64,000 bases of DNA from Solirubrobacterales bacterium (GTDB lineage: Bacteria; Actinomycetota; Thermoleophilia; Solirubrobacterales; Solirubrobacteraceae): the NCBI GenBank assembly GCA_003138355.1, contig PLFX01000016.1, positions 123,251-187,250 of the forward strand, read 5' to 3'. Positions 49,231 to 59,147 of this stretch are shown in pieces. The position numbers and the translations under genes were made by a program. How positions within the stretch are numbered: position 1 is the stretch's first letter; each line of letters opens with the position of its first letter. The notes under the pieces were generated by a model. It did no database searches and was not told the origin of the DNA. It was given only the letters and a program-made list of their open reading frames with translations.

Positions 49231-49953
49231 ATGGGAATCACAGGCGGAAGAGACATCGCGCTCGGCTCGGCGGCCCTCGCCCCGCGTCGCTCGGCCTCGG
49301 CGCTCACGCTGGCCGGCACGGTCGCGACGGCGGCCGGCTGCTGGGTCATCTCGATCCACCAGATGAACGGCATGGACATGGGCGTCGCGACGACGCTCGG
49401 CTCGTTCGACTTTTTCATCGCGATCTGGGCCGCGATGATGGCCGCAATGATGCTGCCGGGCACCGTCGCCGTCGTGCTGCGCCGCGCCGATCGGGATGCG
49501 CGAGCAGTGCCGCTCTTTCTCGTGACCTACATCGCCGTGTGGACCGTCGTCGGCGCGCTCGCCTATGCCCTTTACTGGCCGCACGGGACGACCGTCGCCG
49601 GCATCGCCGTGCTCGCCGCCGGCGCTTACGAGCTGACGCCGCTGAAGCGCCGCAGCCGTCGACACTGCCGCGCGAGCCTGCGGTCGGGCTTTCGCTTCGG
49701 CCTTTACTGCGTCGGCTCGAGCATCGGCCTGATGGTGATGCTGCTCGCGCTCGGGCCGATGAGCATCGGTTGGATGGCCGCGATCGCGGCGATCGCGATC
49801 GCCCAGAAGCTCCTCCCGCCGCGTGCCGCGATCGACCTACCGGTCACCGCGGCGATCGTCGCGCTCGGAATCCTGATCCTCGTCCATCCCGCCACCGTGC
49901 CGGGCCTGATGCCCGCGCACAGCGTTGCTATGAGCGCAGGCATGCATGGCTGA
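49231..49953 (+). CDS. DUF2182 family membrane protein
   Basis: 'FDFFIAIWAAMMAAMMLPGTVAVVL', 'GLYCVGSSIGLMVMLLALGPMSIGWMAAIAAIAIAQKL'. Confidence 0.78.
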   Translation: MGITGGRDIALGSAALAPRRSASALTLAGTVATAAGCWVISIHQMNGMDMGVATTLGSFDFFIAIWAAMMAAMMLPGTVAVVLRRADRDARAVPLFLVTYIAVWTVVGALAYALYWPHGTTVAGIAVLAAGAYELTPLKRRSRRHCRASLRSGFRFGLYCVGSSIGLMVMLLALGPMSIGWMAAIAAIAIAQKLLPPRAAIDLPVTAAIVALGILILVHPATVPGLMPAHSVAMSAGMHG

Positions 49954-50758
49954 CCACAGGGTTGCTACGCGCGAGGAATGGCTGACCGCACGGCTTGAGC
50001 TCCTCGCCGCCGAGAAGGAGCACACACGTCGTGGCGATGAGCTCGCAAAGCGCCGCCAGGAGCTGCCCTGGGTGCTGGTCGACAAGGACTACCGCTTCAC
50101 GACCGAGGAGGGTGAGGCGACGCTAGCCGACCTCTTTGGCGGACGCTCGCAGCTCCTCGTCTATCACTTCATGTTCGGCGCCGATTACGAGAACGGCTGC
50201 AAGACATGCTCGACGATCGCCGACGGCTTCAACGGCTCGGTCGTTCACCTGCGCCACCACGATGTCGCCTTCTGGGCGATCTCGCGCGCGCCGCTCCCGA
50301 AGATCCAGGCCTATAAGCAGCGCATGCGCTGGAGCTTCCCCTGGGCCTCCTCATACGGGAGCGATTTCAACCTCGATTTCCAAGCCGGGCTGACCGAGGA
50401 GCAGCAGCGCGCCGGCGAGGGCACGTACAACTTCGCGCCGATCGACCTGCGCAAGGAGATCGCCGAGGCGGCTGGCGCCGATTGGCCGAAGGCCTTCCTC
50501 GAAGGCACGGGTACCGATTGGGCCACGTACCGGCGCGAGTCCCCCGGTCTTTCGGCGTTCGTCCGCGACGGCGGAGCCGTCTACCACACCTACTCCGCCT
50601 ACGGGCGCGGAATCGATGCCATCTGGGGCATGTACCAGCTGCTCGACCGCGCGCCGCGCGGACGCAACGAGGACGGCACGGCGTGGTGGCACCGCCGCGA
50701 CGAGTACGAGCCCGCCGAGGCGCCGACCTCGAGCCCTACTTCAGCCGGAAGGCCTTGA
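49946..50758 (+). CDS. DUF899 family protein (thioredoxin-like)
   Basis: 'TREEWLTARLELLAAEKEHTRRGDELAKRRQELPWV', 'GCKTCSTIADGFNG', 'DAIWGMYQLLDRAPRGRNE'. Confidence 0.9.
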   Translation: MADHRVATREEWLTARLELLAAEKEHTRRGDELAKRRQELPWVLVDKDYRFTTEEGEATLADLFGGRSQLLVYHFMFGADYENGCKTCSTIADGFNGSVVHLRHHDVAFWAISRAPLPKIQAYKQRMRWSFPWASSYGSDFNLDFQAGLTEEQQRAGEGTYNFAPIDLRKEIAEAAGADWPKAFLEGTGTDWATYRRESPGLSAFVRDGGAVYHTYSAYGRGIDAIWGMYQLLDRAPRGRNEDGTAWWHRRDEYEPAEAPTSSPTSAGRP

Positions 50759-51614
50759 TCCGATCGACGTAGTGCTGCTCGTCGCGTGAGTAGACGCCGT
50801 ACGCGAGGCCCTGGATCATCGACAGCAGTGCCGTGTGCGAGCGCACGTAAGCCGGGCTGTTCGACGAGTAGTACAGCTTGATCTGGGCGAGCTTCGCGAC
50901 CTCTGACATCGTCGCGTCGGTGATCGCGATCGTCTGCGCTTCGCGATGGCGCGCGAGCTTCATCGCGCGCACGACCAAGGCGTGCGGCCGCCCCGCCGAC
51001 AAGGCGATGACGAGCGTCTCGGAGTCGATCCGCGCGAGCCTCCCGAGCGCCTCCTGCGAGGGGCTCGCGACGAGCTCGGCGCGCAAGTCGAGCAGCATCA
51101 AAAGGTGGCGGAAATATGAGGCAAAGAACGCCATCTGGTCGGTGCCCGCGATGACGATCCGCGTCGCTTGAGAGATCGTGGCGATCGCCTTCTCGATATT
51201 CGCCGGCGTCGCCTTGCGCGCGGTCTCCTCGACGTTTGCGTGGTCCGCGGCGATCGCGGTCTCGAAGTCGCTGCGCTCGACTGAGAAGAGCGGCGACTCA
51301 CCGATCCCCGCATGGTTACGGCGGTACTCCTCGCGCGCGGCGCGTTGGAGCTCGGGGAAGCCTTCAAAGCCGAGCGCCTGCGAGAAGCGCACGACGGTCG
51401 AGCTCGAGGTGTTCGCGCGCCGCGCGAGTTCCTCGGCAGTCTGGAAGGCAGCCTCGTCGAGGTGGTCGATGATGTACTGCGCGACGTCCTTCTGCGAGCG
51501 CGAGCACTCGTCGAAGCGCGACTGGATGTAGCTCGAGAGCGTGTGCGGCCCATCGCCGTTCAGCTCGGGCTCAGCGTTCGCTGCCGCTCGCTTGGTCGTC
51601 ATCGTGGCGTTCAT
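50736..51614 (-). CDS. MurR/RpiR-family transcriptional regulator
   Basis: 'SQKDVAQYIIDHLDEAAFQTAEELARRANTSSSTVVRFSQALGFEGFPELQRAAREEY'. Confidence 0.92.
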   Translation of the reverse strand: MNATMTTKRAAANAEPELNGDGPHTLSSYIQSRFDECSRSQKDVAQYIIDHLDEAAFQTAEELARRANTSSSTVVRFSQALGFEGFPELQRAAREEYRRNHAGIGESPLFSVERSDFETAIAADHANVEETARKATPANIEKAIATISQATRIVIAGTDQMAFFASYFRHLLMLLDLRAELVASPSQEALGRLARIDSETLVIALSAGRPHALVVRAMKLARHREAQTIAITDATMSEVAKLAQIKLYYSSNSPAYVRSHTALLSMIQGLAYGVYSRDEQHYVDRIKAFRLK

Positions 51615-51717
51615 TTCGACGGTCCGCTCCTGACTTCCTCTAAGGGTGTCTGTCGCGACCAAGGTTCGCCGCACCGGGCCTCGTCCCTTCCCCGGGCTCC
51701 CAACTTCCGTGTGCGCT

Positions 51718-51748
51718 GCGCGAACAAAGGCTACTCGCGTGTTCGCGC
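51718..51748. repeat. Inverted repeat GCGCGAACA-N13-TGTTCGCGC
   Basis: Perfect 9-bp arms between divergent rpiR-type and cfa-type genes. Confidence 0.7.
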
Positions 51749-51811
51749 GCTGTGTGGGGATTTTCCCGACGACGTCCGCGCACTTCTGCCCGCCGGCGAT
51801 ACGCTCTCGCC

Positions 51812-53020
51812 GTGCTGTCAAAGGCGCTCGTGCTCACGCTGCTGCGCGTCGTTCGCCGGGGTACTCTCGAGCTTCTCGACGGCCAGCGCACGTACGCCTT
51901 CGGCGACGGCGGCGAGCCTCGCGCGCGTGTAAGCGTGTGCGACCAGCGCTTGTACGGCGCGGTGCTGCGCGGCTCGATCGGCCTGTCGGATGCCTATGCG
52001 AACGGCTGGTTTGAGTGCACCGATCTCGTCGCGCTCGCGCGGCTCGCGGCGATCAACATGCCGCCGATCGATCGTGTGCGCCGCGCCCTGCGACCGCTGA
52101 CCGTGCTACCCCGCACCGTCGGCTCCTGGATCGCACGCAACACGCCGGCTCGCTCGCGCCGGCGGATCGCCGCGCACTACGACCTCGGCAACGATCTCTT
52201 CGGCTTGATGCTCGACGAGACGATGATGTACTCCTGCGCGATCTTCGAGCGGCCCGACGCTTCGCTGCGCGATGCGCAGGTCGCGAAGCTCGACGCGATC
52301 TGTCGCAAGCTGCGCCTGGGACCTGACGACCACGTGCTCGAGATCGGCACCGGCTGGGGCGGCTTCGCGATCCACGCCGCCGCCAACTACGGCTGTCGTG
52401 TGACGACGACGACGATCTCGCAGGCGCAGTTGGAGCTCGCGCGAGAGCGCGTGCGAGCCGCCGGTCTCGAGGATCGCATCACGCTGCTGCACCAGGATTA
52501 CCGTGAGCTGGAGGGGCAGTTCGACAAGCTCGTGTCAATCGAGATGATCGAGGCGGTTGGTTGGCAGTACTTCGACACGTTCTTCCGTCGCTGCGCCGCC
52601 CTGCTCAAGCCGCAGGGCGCGATGCTGCTGCAGGCGATCACGATCGACCCCCGCGCGTTCCATGTCGAGAAGTACCGGCGCAGCTTTGCAAACACGCGGA
52701 TCTTCCCCGGCGGCTGCCTGCCCTCGCTCGAAGTGATCTCGCGCTCGGTCGCGCGCGTAACCGACATGCGCCCGGTTCACCTGGAGGACATCACGACGCA
52801 CTACGTGCGGACGCTGCGCTGCTGGCGCGAGAACTTTCTGACACAGCTCGACCGCGTGCGTCAGCTCGGCTACGACAGCCGTTTCCAGCGGATGTGGGAG
52901 CTCTACCTCGCCTACTGCGAGGGCGGCTTCGACGGCGGACGGATCGGCGACGTCCAACTGCTGCTCGGCAAGCCCGAGTTCCCCGCGGAGCTCGGCGGCA
53001 CGCCGCAGGCAGAGTTCTGA
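51812..53020 (+). CDS. cfa: Cyclopropane-fatty-acyl-phospholipid synthase family methyltransferase
   Basis: 'AHYDLGNDLFGLMLDETMMYSCAIFERPDASLRDAQVAKLDAICRKLRLGPDDHVLEIGTGWGGFAIHAA'. Confidence 0.94.
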   Translation: MLSKALVLTLLRVVRRGTLELLDGQRTYAFGDGGEPRARVSVCDQRLYGAVLRGSIGLSDAYANGWFECTDLVALARLAAINMPPIDRVRRALRPLTVLPRTVGSWIARNTPARSRRRIAAHYDLGNDLFGLMLDETMMYSCAIFERPDASLRDAQVAKLDAICRKLRLGPDDHVLEIGTGWGGFAIHAAANYGCRVTTTTISQAQLELARERVRAAGLEDRITLLHQDYRELEGQFDKLVSIEMIEAVGWQYFDTFFRRCAALLKPQGAMLLQAITIDPRAFHVEKYRRSFANTRIFPGGCLPSLEVISRSVARVTDMRPVHLEDITTHYVRTLRCWRENFLTQLDRVRQLGYDSRFQRMWELYLAYCEGGFDGGRIGDVQLLLGKPEFPAELGGTPQAEF

Positions 53021-53088
53021 GCGCCCGCTCGCGGTCCCCGGGACCTCCGCCTAGACTTCCCGTTGCTCTAGGCGGAGGATGAGAGCGG

Positions 53089-54879
53089 GTGCGCGCACAG
53101 ATCAGCGTCCAAGCAGCCGCGCTTGGCGCGGCGTTTGCTCTACTCGCGGGCGGTCCCGGCGTGGCTCGGGCTGCCAACCCGCCCTCGCCGCCGTCAGAGG
53201 TGATCTCCCCGCTGCCCGGCACCCCGGACGCGAACCCCGATACTCAGATCAGCTTCCTCGGCGCGCCCGCTTCTCACCTGCGCGACATCTCGGTCGTCGG
53301 GTCGCGGAGCGGGACGCACCGCGGTCGCCTGCGCTTCTATTCGACCCACACCGGCGGCAGCTTCCTCCCCGCGCGCGCGTTCATCGCCGGCGAGACGGTA
53401 ACGGTGAGCGCGCAGGTCGTCGGGTACGGCACGCCGTTGAGGATCGCTACGCGGTTCACCGTTTCGCGGCCGGCAGCGCTCTCCGGTGCAGGGCCGATGC
53501 AGGCGGCCACGCCGAGCTCGCCGGACGTGCAGCACTTCCACTCGCGTCCCGACCTCCAGCCGCCCGCAGTCAGCGTGACGACACCCGCCGCCGACCCGGG
53601 GCTCGGCGACGTGTTCATCACGGCCGACGGCGGTCCCGGCGAGGCCGGCGCGATGATCATCGCCCCGAGCGGACAGCTCGTCTGGTTCCTGCCCACGAAG
53701 GGCACGCTGAAGGCGTTCAACCTCAACGTCCAGTCATACCGCACGCAGCCTGTTCTGACCTGGTGGCAAGGGCAGGTCGTCGCCGGCCACGGCCAGGGCG
53801 TCGATGAGATCTACAGCTCGAACTACGTGCATATCGCCACGGTCCGCGCCGGCAACGGCCTGTTCGCGGACCTCCACGACTTCGTGCTCACGCCCCACGG
53901 CAGCGCCTGGATCACGGCCTACGCACCCGTGCACGCCGATCTCAGGCCGTTCGGCGGCTCGACCGACGGCATCATCGAGGACGGGGTCGTGCAGGAGATC
54001 GACATCAAGACCGGGCTCGTCATGTTCGACTGGCATGCGCTCGGCCACGTGCCGATCAGCGCGTCCTATATGTCCGTTCCGCGCCCCGCGGGCCAATTGT
54101 TCGACTTCTTCCACTTGAACTCGATCGATCCGCTGAGCAATGGGACGGCGCTGATCTCCGCGCGCAACACCTGGGCGACCTACCTGGTCAGCGAGACGAC
54201 GGGCAACGTGCTGTGGCAGCTTGGCGGCAAGCACAGCAGCTTCACGCTTGGCCCGGGCGTCAGCTTCGCCTGGCAGCACGACGCCGAGCTGCTGGCGAAC
54301 GACACGCTGACCTTGTTCGACAACGACGACTCCCCGGCGGAGGCGAGCGAGTCGAGCGCGCTCACGATCGCGCTCGATCCGAGCGCGTCGACCGCGACAC
54401 TCGTAACGCGCCTGACACACCCCGGAACGCCGATCCTCTCCAACAGCCAGGGGGACGTCCAAGAGCTTGCGAACGGCGACACCTTCGTCGGCTGGGGCGA
54501 TGTCGCCGACGCGTCCGAATTCTCGGCGAGCGGCCAGCTCACATTCGACCTGCATCTCCCGACAGCGACGACGAGCTACCGCGCATTCCGCTTCCCGTGG
54601 AGCGCGCAACCGCCGTCGCGCCCGGCGCTCGCCGCGAGCACCAACGGCCAGCAGATGTGGCTTTACGCGAGCTGGAACGGCGCGACCAACGTCGCGAGCT
54701 GGCAGGTGCTCGCGGGCTCCACGTCCGGCTCGCAGGGCGTGGTCGGCACCTATCCGGACACCGGGTTCGAGACGTCGATCGTCGCACCGACGACGGCGCC
54801 CTACGTCAGCGTCCTCGCACTCTCAGCGAGCGGCACGGTCCTCGCGCGCTCACGAACGGTCGCGCTCGCGCACGGCTGA
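53089..54879 (+). CDS. Secreted arylsulfotransferase-family (ASST-like) protein
   Basis: Signal peptide, 'GEAGAMIIAPSGQLVWFLP', 'DLHDFVLTPHGSAWITAY', 'SFAWQHDAELLANDTLTLFDN'. Confidence 0.8.
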   Translation: MRAQISVQAAALGAAFALLAGGPGVARAANPPSPPSEVISPLPGTPDANPDTQISFLGAPASHLRDISVVGSRSGTHRGRLRFYSTHTGGSFLPARAFIAGETVTVSAQVVGYGTPLRIATRFTVSRPAALSGAGPMQAATPSSPDVQHFHSRPDLQPPAVSVTTPAADPGLGDVFITADGGPGEAGAMIIAPSGQLVWFLPTKGTLKAFNLNVQSYRTQPVLTWWQGQVVAGHGQGVDEIYSSNYVHIATVRAGNGLFADLHDFVLTPHGSAWITAYAPVHADLRPFGGSTDGIIEDGVVQEIDIKTGLVMFDWHALGHVPISASYMSVPRPAGQLFDFFHLNSIDPLSNGTALISARNTWATYLVSETTGNVLWQLGGKHSSFTLGPGVSFAWQHDAELLANDTLTLFDNDDSPAEASESSALTIALDPSASTATLVTRLTHPGTPILSNSQGDVQELANGDTFVGWGDVADASEFSASGQLTFDLHLPTATTSYRAFRFPWSAQPPSRPALAASTNGQQMWLYASWNGATNVASWQVLAGSTSGSQGVVGTYPDTGFETSIVAPTTAPYVSVLALSASGTVLARSRTVALAHG

Positions 54880-54931
54880 CATCCCCTTATGCAGCGTTCA
54901 TACGCGCTCAATAGGCTTTCGCCGCCGCGCC

Positions 54932-55894
54932 ATGCCCGCCGACACGACTGACGCTACCGCCGTCCATCCGATCGTCGCTTCGAAGCTCTCGAAGCGCTAC
55001 CGCGAGGTCCTCGCGGTCGACGGCGTCGACATCGACCTGCCGCGCGGCATCGTCGCCGGCTTCGTCGGCCCGAACGGCGCCGGCAAGACGACGACGATTC
55101 AGCTGCTGCTGGGGCTCGTCCGCCCGACGGCCGGCAAGGCGCGCGTGCTTGGGGAGCCGATCGAGCATCCCGAGCGCTACCTGCATCGCGTTGGCGCGCT
55201 GATCGAGTCGCCGGCCTTCTATCCGGCACTTTCGGGCCAGCGCAATCTCGAGGTTCTCGTACGGCTCGGCCGCCTCGACGCGCGTCGCATACCCGCGGTC
55301 CTCGAGCAGGTCGGCCTCGCCGAGCGCGCCAAGGACCGCGTCAAGACTTACTCGCTCGGCATGAAGCAGCGCCTTGGCGTCGCCGCAGCGCTGCTGCCCG
55401 ACCCCGAGCTCGTGATCCTCGACGAACCGACCAACGGCCTCGACCCAGGCGGGATCCGCGAGATGCGCGAGGTGATGCGCAGCCTCGCCGACCGCGGCAT
55501 CACGGTCCTCGTCTCGAGCCACCTGCTGCGCGAGATCGAGGCGATCTGCGACCACCTGATGATGATCGACCACGGGCGGATCGTCTTCGAGGGTCCAATC
55601 GCGGGGCTGCTCGAAGCCCAGCACAGCGGCATCACTGCGCGGCCCGAGAACGTTCACGATCTGGGCAAGCTCGAGCAGATCGCGCGGGCCGCCGGCAAGC
55701 CCGCGCGCGTCGACGGCGATGCGATCTATGTGACGGCCGACGAGAGCTACGCCGCCGAGCTCAACCGCGAGGCGTTCGCGGCCGGCATCACGCTGCGCGG
55801 CCTCGAGGTCACGCGGGCGTCGCTCGAGGATGCGTTCTTCGCGATCACCGAGTCCGACGACGGCACTGCCGAGGCCGAGGAGGTGCCTGCGTAA
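54932..55894 (+). CDS. ABC transporter ATP-binding protein
   Basis: 'GFVGPNGAGKTTTIQLLLGLVRPTAG', 'YSLGMKQRLGVAAALLPDPELVILDEPTNGLDPGGIREMREVM'. Confidence 0.95.
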   Translation: MPADTTDATAVHPIVASKLSKRYREVLAVDGVDIDLPRGIVAGFVGPNGAGKTTTIQLLLGLVRPTAGKARVLGEPIEHPERYLHRVGALIESPAFYPALSGQRNLEVLVRLGRLDARRIPAVLEQVGLAERAKDRVKTYSLGMKQRLGVAAALLPDPELVILDEPTNGLDPGGIREMREVMRSLADRGITVLVSSHLLREIEAICDHLMMIDHGRIVFEGPIAGLLEAQHSGITARPENVHDLGKLEQIARAAGKPARVDGDAIYVTADESYAAELNREAFAAGITLRGLEVTRASLEDAFFAITESDDGTAEAEEVPA

Positions 55895-55897
55895 ACC

Positions 55898-56689
55898 ATG
55901 TGGGGCTCGTTCACCAGCGAGTTGACCAAGCTCGCACGGCGCAACATCATCCTCTGGGGCTTCGGCGCCGGGATGTTCTTCCCGCTGCTCGCGACGATCT
56001 TCACGATCGAGCACGCGGTGAATGTGCCACGTCCGTTTGTCGGCAATCGCGGCCACGTCCCGTTCTGGATTCTCGAGCAGCCGAACGGCCTCGTTCACGG
56101 CGTGACCGACGTGTCGGTGCTGCTCGGGATCGTCTCACTCGTCATCTTCGCCACCACGTTCTCGCTCGAGTACAGCCAGGGCACGCTGCGTAACCTGCTC
56201 GTGCGCGAGCCGCGCCGCACTCACTTCCTGGCCGGCAAGTTCCTCGCGATCTCCGCCTTCATGCTTGCGGTCGTGATCGTCGCGATCGCGCTTTCGGTCG
56301 CGCTCGCCTTCATCCTCGCCCCCGGCAAGGGCATCAGCACGTCGGCCTGGACGAGCTCGAGCGGCCTCAACGACCTCTTCCAGTCCGTCTGGCACGCCTA
56401 CCTCGCGACGCTCTTCTACGGAGTGTTCGGCGCCGCGTTAGGGATCCTGCTGCGCTCGCCCGCGGCCTCGATCGGCGTCTCGCTCGCCTACTTCATCGCG
56501 ATCGAGGCGATCATCGTCGGCGCGATCTGGTCCGGCGGCAGCAACTGGCTCCCCGACCATCTGCTCAACGCGCTCGTCCACGGCGGCAACGGCGACTCGA
56601 CCTACTACCACGCGCTGCTGATGCTGTCGATCTATTGCCTCGCCATCGCGGCCGCCATCATCACCCTGTTCCGCCGCCGCGACGCCTGA
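55898..56689 (+). CDS. ABC transporter permease
   Basis: ABC-2-like TM protein, 'FATTFSLEYSQGTLRNLLVREPRRTHFLAGKFLAI'. Confidence 0.9.
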   Translation: MWGSFTSELTKLARRNIILWGFGAGMFFPLLATIFTIEHAVNVPRPFVGNRGHVPFWILEQPNGLVHGVTDVSVLLGIVSLVIFATTFSLEYSQGTLRNLLVREPRRTHFLAGKFLAISAFMLAVVIVAIALSVALAFILAPGKGISTSAWTSSSGLNDLFQSVWHAYLATLFYGVFGAALGILLRSPAASIGVSLAYFIAIEAIIVGAIWSGGSNWLPDHLLNALVHGGNGDSTYYHALLMLSIYCLAIAAAIITLFRRRDA

Positions 56690-56750
56690 GCGCCGGCGTG
56701 CGCGGCGACTCCGGCGTGTCCGCTCGGCTGGGCATGGGAGACTGTGGACG

Positions 56751-57644
56751 ATGCGGTGGTTGCAGGCGATTTCGTCCCGTCAAACCCTCTTGAGAGCCAA
56801 TCGCCGCAGCCCTCGCGCTCGCCGCTGGGAGCTGAGTGAGGCGGAGCTCGAGCGGATGGCCGCGGCCCGAAGCCGTCCCCTTGATGCGCGCACGGCGCTG
56901 ATGCTGCTTGCGCGATCGCCCCGCCTGGCCACCGATGTCGCGCATGTTCTCGGCGGCGCGCTGCGAAGCGTGATCTTCGACAACAACCCGCTGATATCGA
57001 TCCTCGACGCAGAGCGCGGCCGCTCCGCGGTTCCGGACGCGGCCACGGGCGTGGGATGGTACGACGAGCAGCCGTTCCTGGACGTGCTTGCGCCGCACCT
57101 CCGCAGCGAGCTGATCGCACTCGAGCTCGGCTGCGGCGGCGGGCGGATCTCCCGGCGCGTGGCGCCGATGGTAGGAGAGCTCGTGTGCACCGACGTGCTG
57201 GCGTCGATGGTCGCCGAAGCGTCCGAGAATCTGGCCGCGTATGCCAACGTCACGGTGGCACAGACCGACGGCTTTGCGCTGCACGAGTTCCAGGAACGCA
57301 GCTTCGACCTCGTGTTCGCGCAGGGCGTGTTGGGGTATCTGGATCCCAATCCGCTGCTCGGCATGCTCGATGAGGTGGCGCGCGTGCTGCGCCCGGACGG
57401 AGTGTGCGTGTTCAACTTCTCGACGATCGACCACCCGCAAGACATGCGGTGGCAGCTCGAGACCGTTCGCGAGCAGGCGCGCAGGCGTCGCTTCAGTGGT
57501 GCGACGGACCGCGCCTATACGCGGGCGCAGCTCTCCGCGATGTACGAGGCAGTGGGGTTGCATGTGCTTCCCGCCGCCGAGCTCGCCGTCGCCGGCGCCG
57601 GGCGTGTCGTGATCGCCGGTCGGCGCCCGGCCGGTGGCGCGTAG
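56751..57644 (+). CDS. Class I SAM-dependent methyltransferase
   Basis: 'LIALELGCGGGRISRRVAPMVGELVCTDVLASMV', 'FDLVFAQGVLGYLDPNPLLGMLDEVARVLRPDG'. Confidence 0.85.
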   Translation: MRWLQAISSRQTLLRANRRSPRARRWELSEAELERMAAARSRPLDARTALMLLARSPRLATDVAHVLGGALRSVIFDNNPLISILDAERGRSAVPDAATGVGWYDEQPFLDVLAPHLRSELIALELGCGGGRISRRVAPMVGELVCTDVLASMVAEASENLAAYANVTVAQTDGFALHEFQERSFDLVFAQGVLGYLDPNPLLGMLDEVARVLRPDGVCVFNFSTIDHPQDMRWQLETVREQARRRRFSGATDRAYTRAQLSAMYEAVGLHVLPAAELAVAGAGRVVIAGRRPAGGA

Positions 57645-57660
57645 CCTCCGGAGGGTAGTG

Positions 57661-58905
57661 ATGGATCGGCAGCGAGCGCATTCGAAGCGTCGTCTTGCGC
57701 TGGTGGGAGTGCTGGTCGCCTGCTCCGCGTATGGCGCGCAAACCGCCGTGTCAGCGCTGCGGTCAGCTGCAGCGGCATCTCCGCCGCAGCGCGCCGCTGT
57801 TCCGGCCTCCGCGACGACGCACTACGAGTACGTGTTCGTCGACGGCGCAGTGTACGTGTACGACATCGACCACCGGATGGCGTTGGTTCGCCGGCTGCAG
57901 CTGCCGGGAATCACGTCGATCAAGGGGGTCGGCGCCGACCTGAGCAACCACATGCTCTACATCAGCCACGGCGGGGATGGCGGCGGCAACGGCAACGGCT
58001 CCCTGGCCGCGTACGACCTGTTGACGAATCTGATCGTCTGGGACCAGCCGTACAGCCGCGGGATCGACAGCTTCGCAATCAGCCGCGACGGCAGCCGCAT
58101 CTTCATGCCGGACGGCGAGCTGTCGACCGATGGGGTTTGGTCAGTGCTTGATGCGTCGAACGGAAATGTCCTCGGCACGATCACCGCTGGTGGTAGCGGT
58201 TCTCACAACACGATTGTCGGCGCCACGGGACGCGACGTATACCTCGGCCCGCGCAACAGCAACTATCTCATCGTCGCGAGCACCGCGACCGATCAGGTCG
58301 TGCGCCGCGTTGGTCCGCTGTACTCGGGCGTACGGCCGTTTACGATCAATGGTCACGAGACGGTCGCGTACACGACCGCGACCGGCCTCCTCGGGTTCCA
58401 GGTCTCGAGCTTGGTAACCGGGAGGGTGCTGTACACGGTGAATCTCGCCTCCCGCTTCTCGTATCCGGCCGGCTGGCCGCTCACCGCACCGAGCCACGGC
58501 ATTGCGCTCTCGGCAGACGAGCGCCAGCTGTGGGTGATCGACACGCCCAACGCCGACGTGCACGTCTTCGATGTCAGCGGCGTCCCGCGCCGAGCGCCGC
58601 GGCTGATCAAGACGGTTCGTCTTTCGCAGACGTTTGCCGGGCAGCAGGCTGACTGCAGCCTGGACTGTGAGCGCGATGGCTGGCTCCAGACGAGCGTCAG
58701 CGGCTGCTACGTGTTCGTCGGCGACACAGGCGACGTGATCAGCACCGCGAGCATGCGCCGCGTCGCATACCTGCCAGCGCTGCGCAACTCACGCGAGATG
58801 CTCGAGATCGATTGGCGTGGCGGGCGTCCGATCGCGACATCGACGCGGTCTAGCCTGGGGCACTGGACCGGACGCGGGCGCCCGCCGGCGCCCCGTTGCG
58901 CCTGA
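57661..58905 (+). CDS. Secreted YncE/beta-propeller-like protein
   Basis: Signal-like N-terminus and repeated 'D..NG.VLGTITAG'-type blades. Confidence 0.65.
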   Translation: MDRQRAHSKRRLALVGVLVACSAYGAQTAVSALRSAAAASPPQRAAVPASATTHYEYVFVDGAVYVYDIDHRMALVRRLQLPGITSIKGVGADLSNHMLYISHGGDGGGNGNGSLAAYDLLTNLIVWDQPYSRGIDSFAISRDGSRIFMPDGELSTDGVWSVLDASNGNVLGTITAGGSGSHNTIVGATGRDVYLGPRNSNYLIVASTATDQVVRRVGPLYSGVRPFTINGHETVAYTTATGLLGFQVSSLVTGRVLYTVNLASRFSYPAGWPLTAPSHGIALSADERQLWVIDTPNADVHVFDVSGVPRRAPRLIKTVRLSQTFAGQQADCSLDCERDGWLQTSVSGCYVFVGDTGDVISTASMRRVAYLPALRNSREMLEIDWRGGRPIATSTRSSLGHWTGRGRPPAPRCA

Positions 58906-59147
58906 TCACACGACCGCGTGGGTGGTGTACGCATGGGGAGCTCATGTCCGCCCGCAGGGCAAGCAGATAACCATTGGCCGGGGGAAACAGTGGCCGTCCC
59001 TGGGCAGAAACCGACGGCCGTTGCCGGGCCAAGGCTTGTGTACCGTGTAGCCTAAGCGCCGCAGCCTGGGCCCGGACGGCTGCGTGAGCGCAGGACTCAA
59101 TCTCTAGTGAGAAACGACCGAATGCGACCACGACGCGTGGCTTCACG

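Noticed and set aside
53194-53807. Alternative-frame ORFs inside the arylsulfotransferase gene
   Set aside because: Overlap a strongly coding frame with signal peptide; Arg/Pro-rich artefacts.
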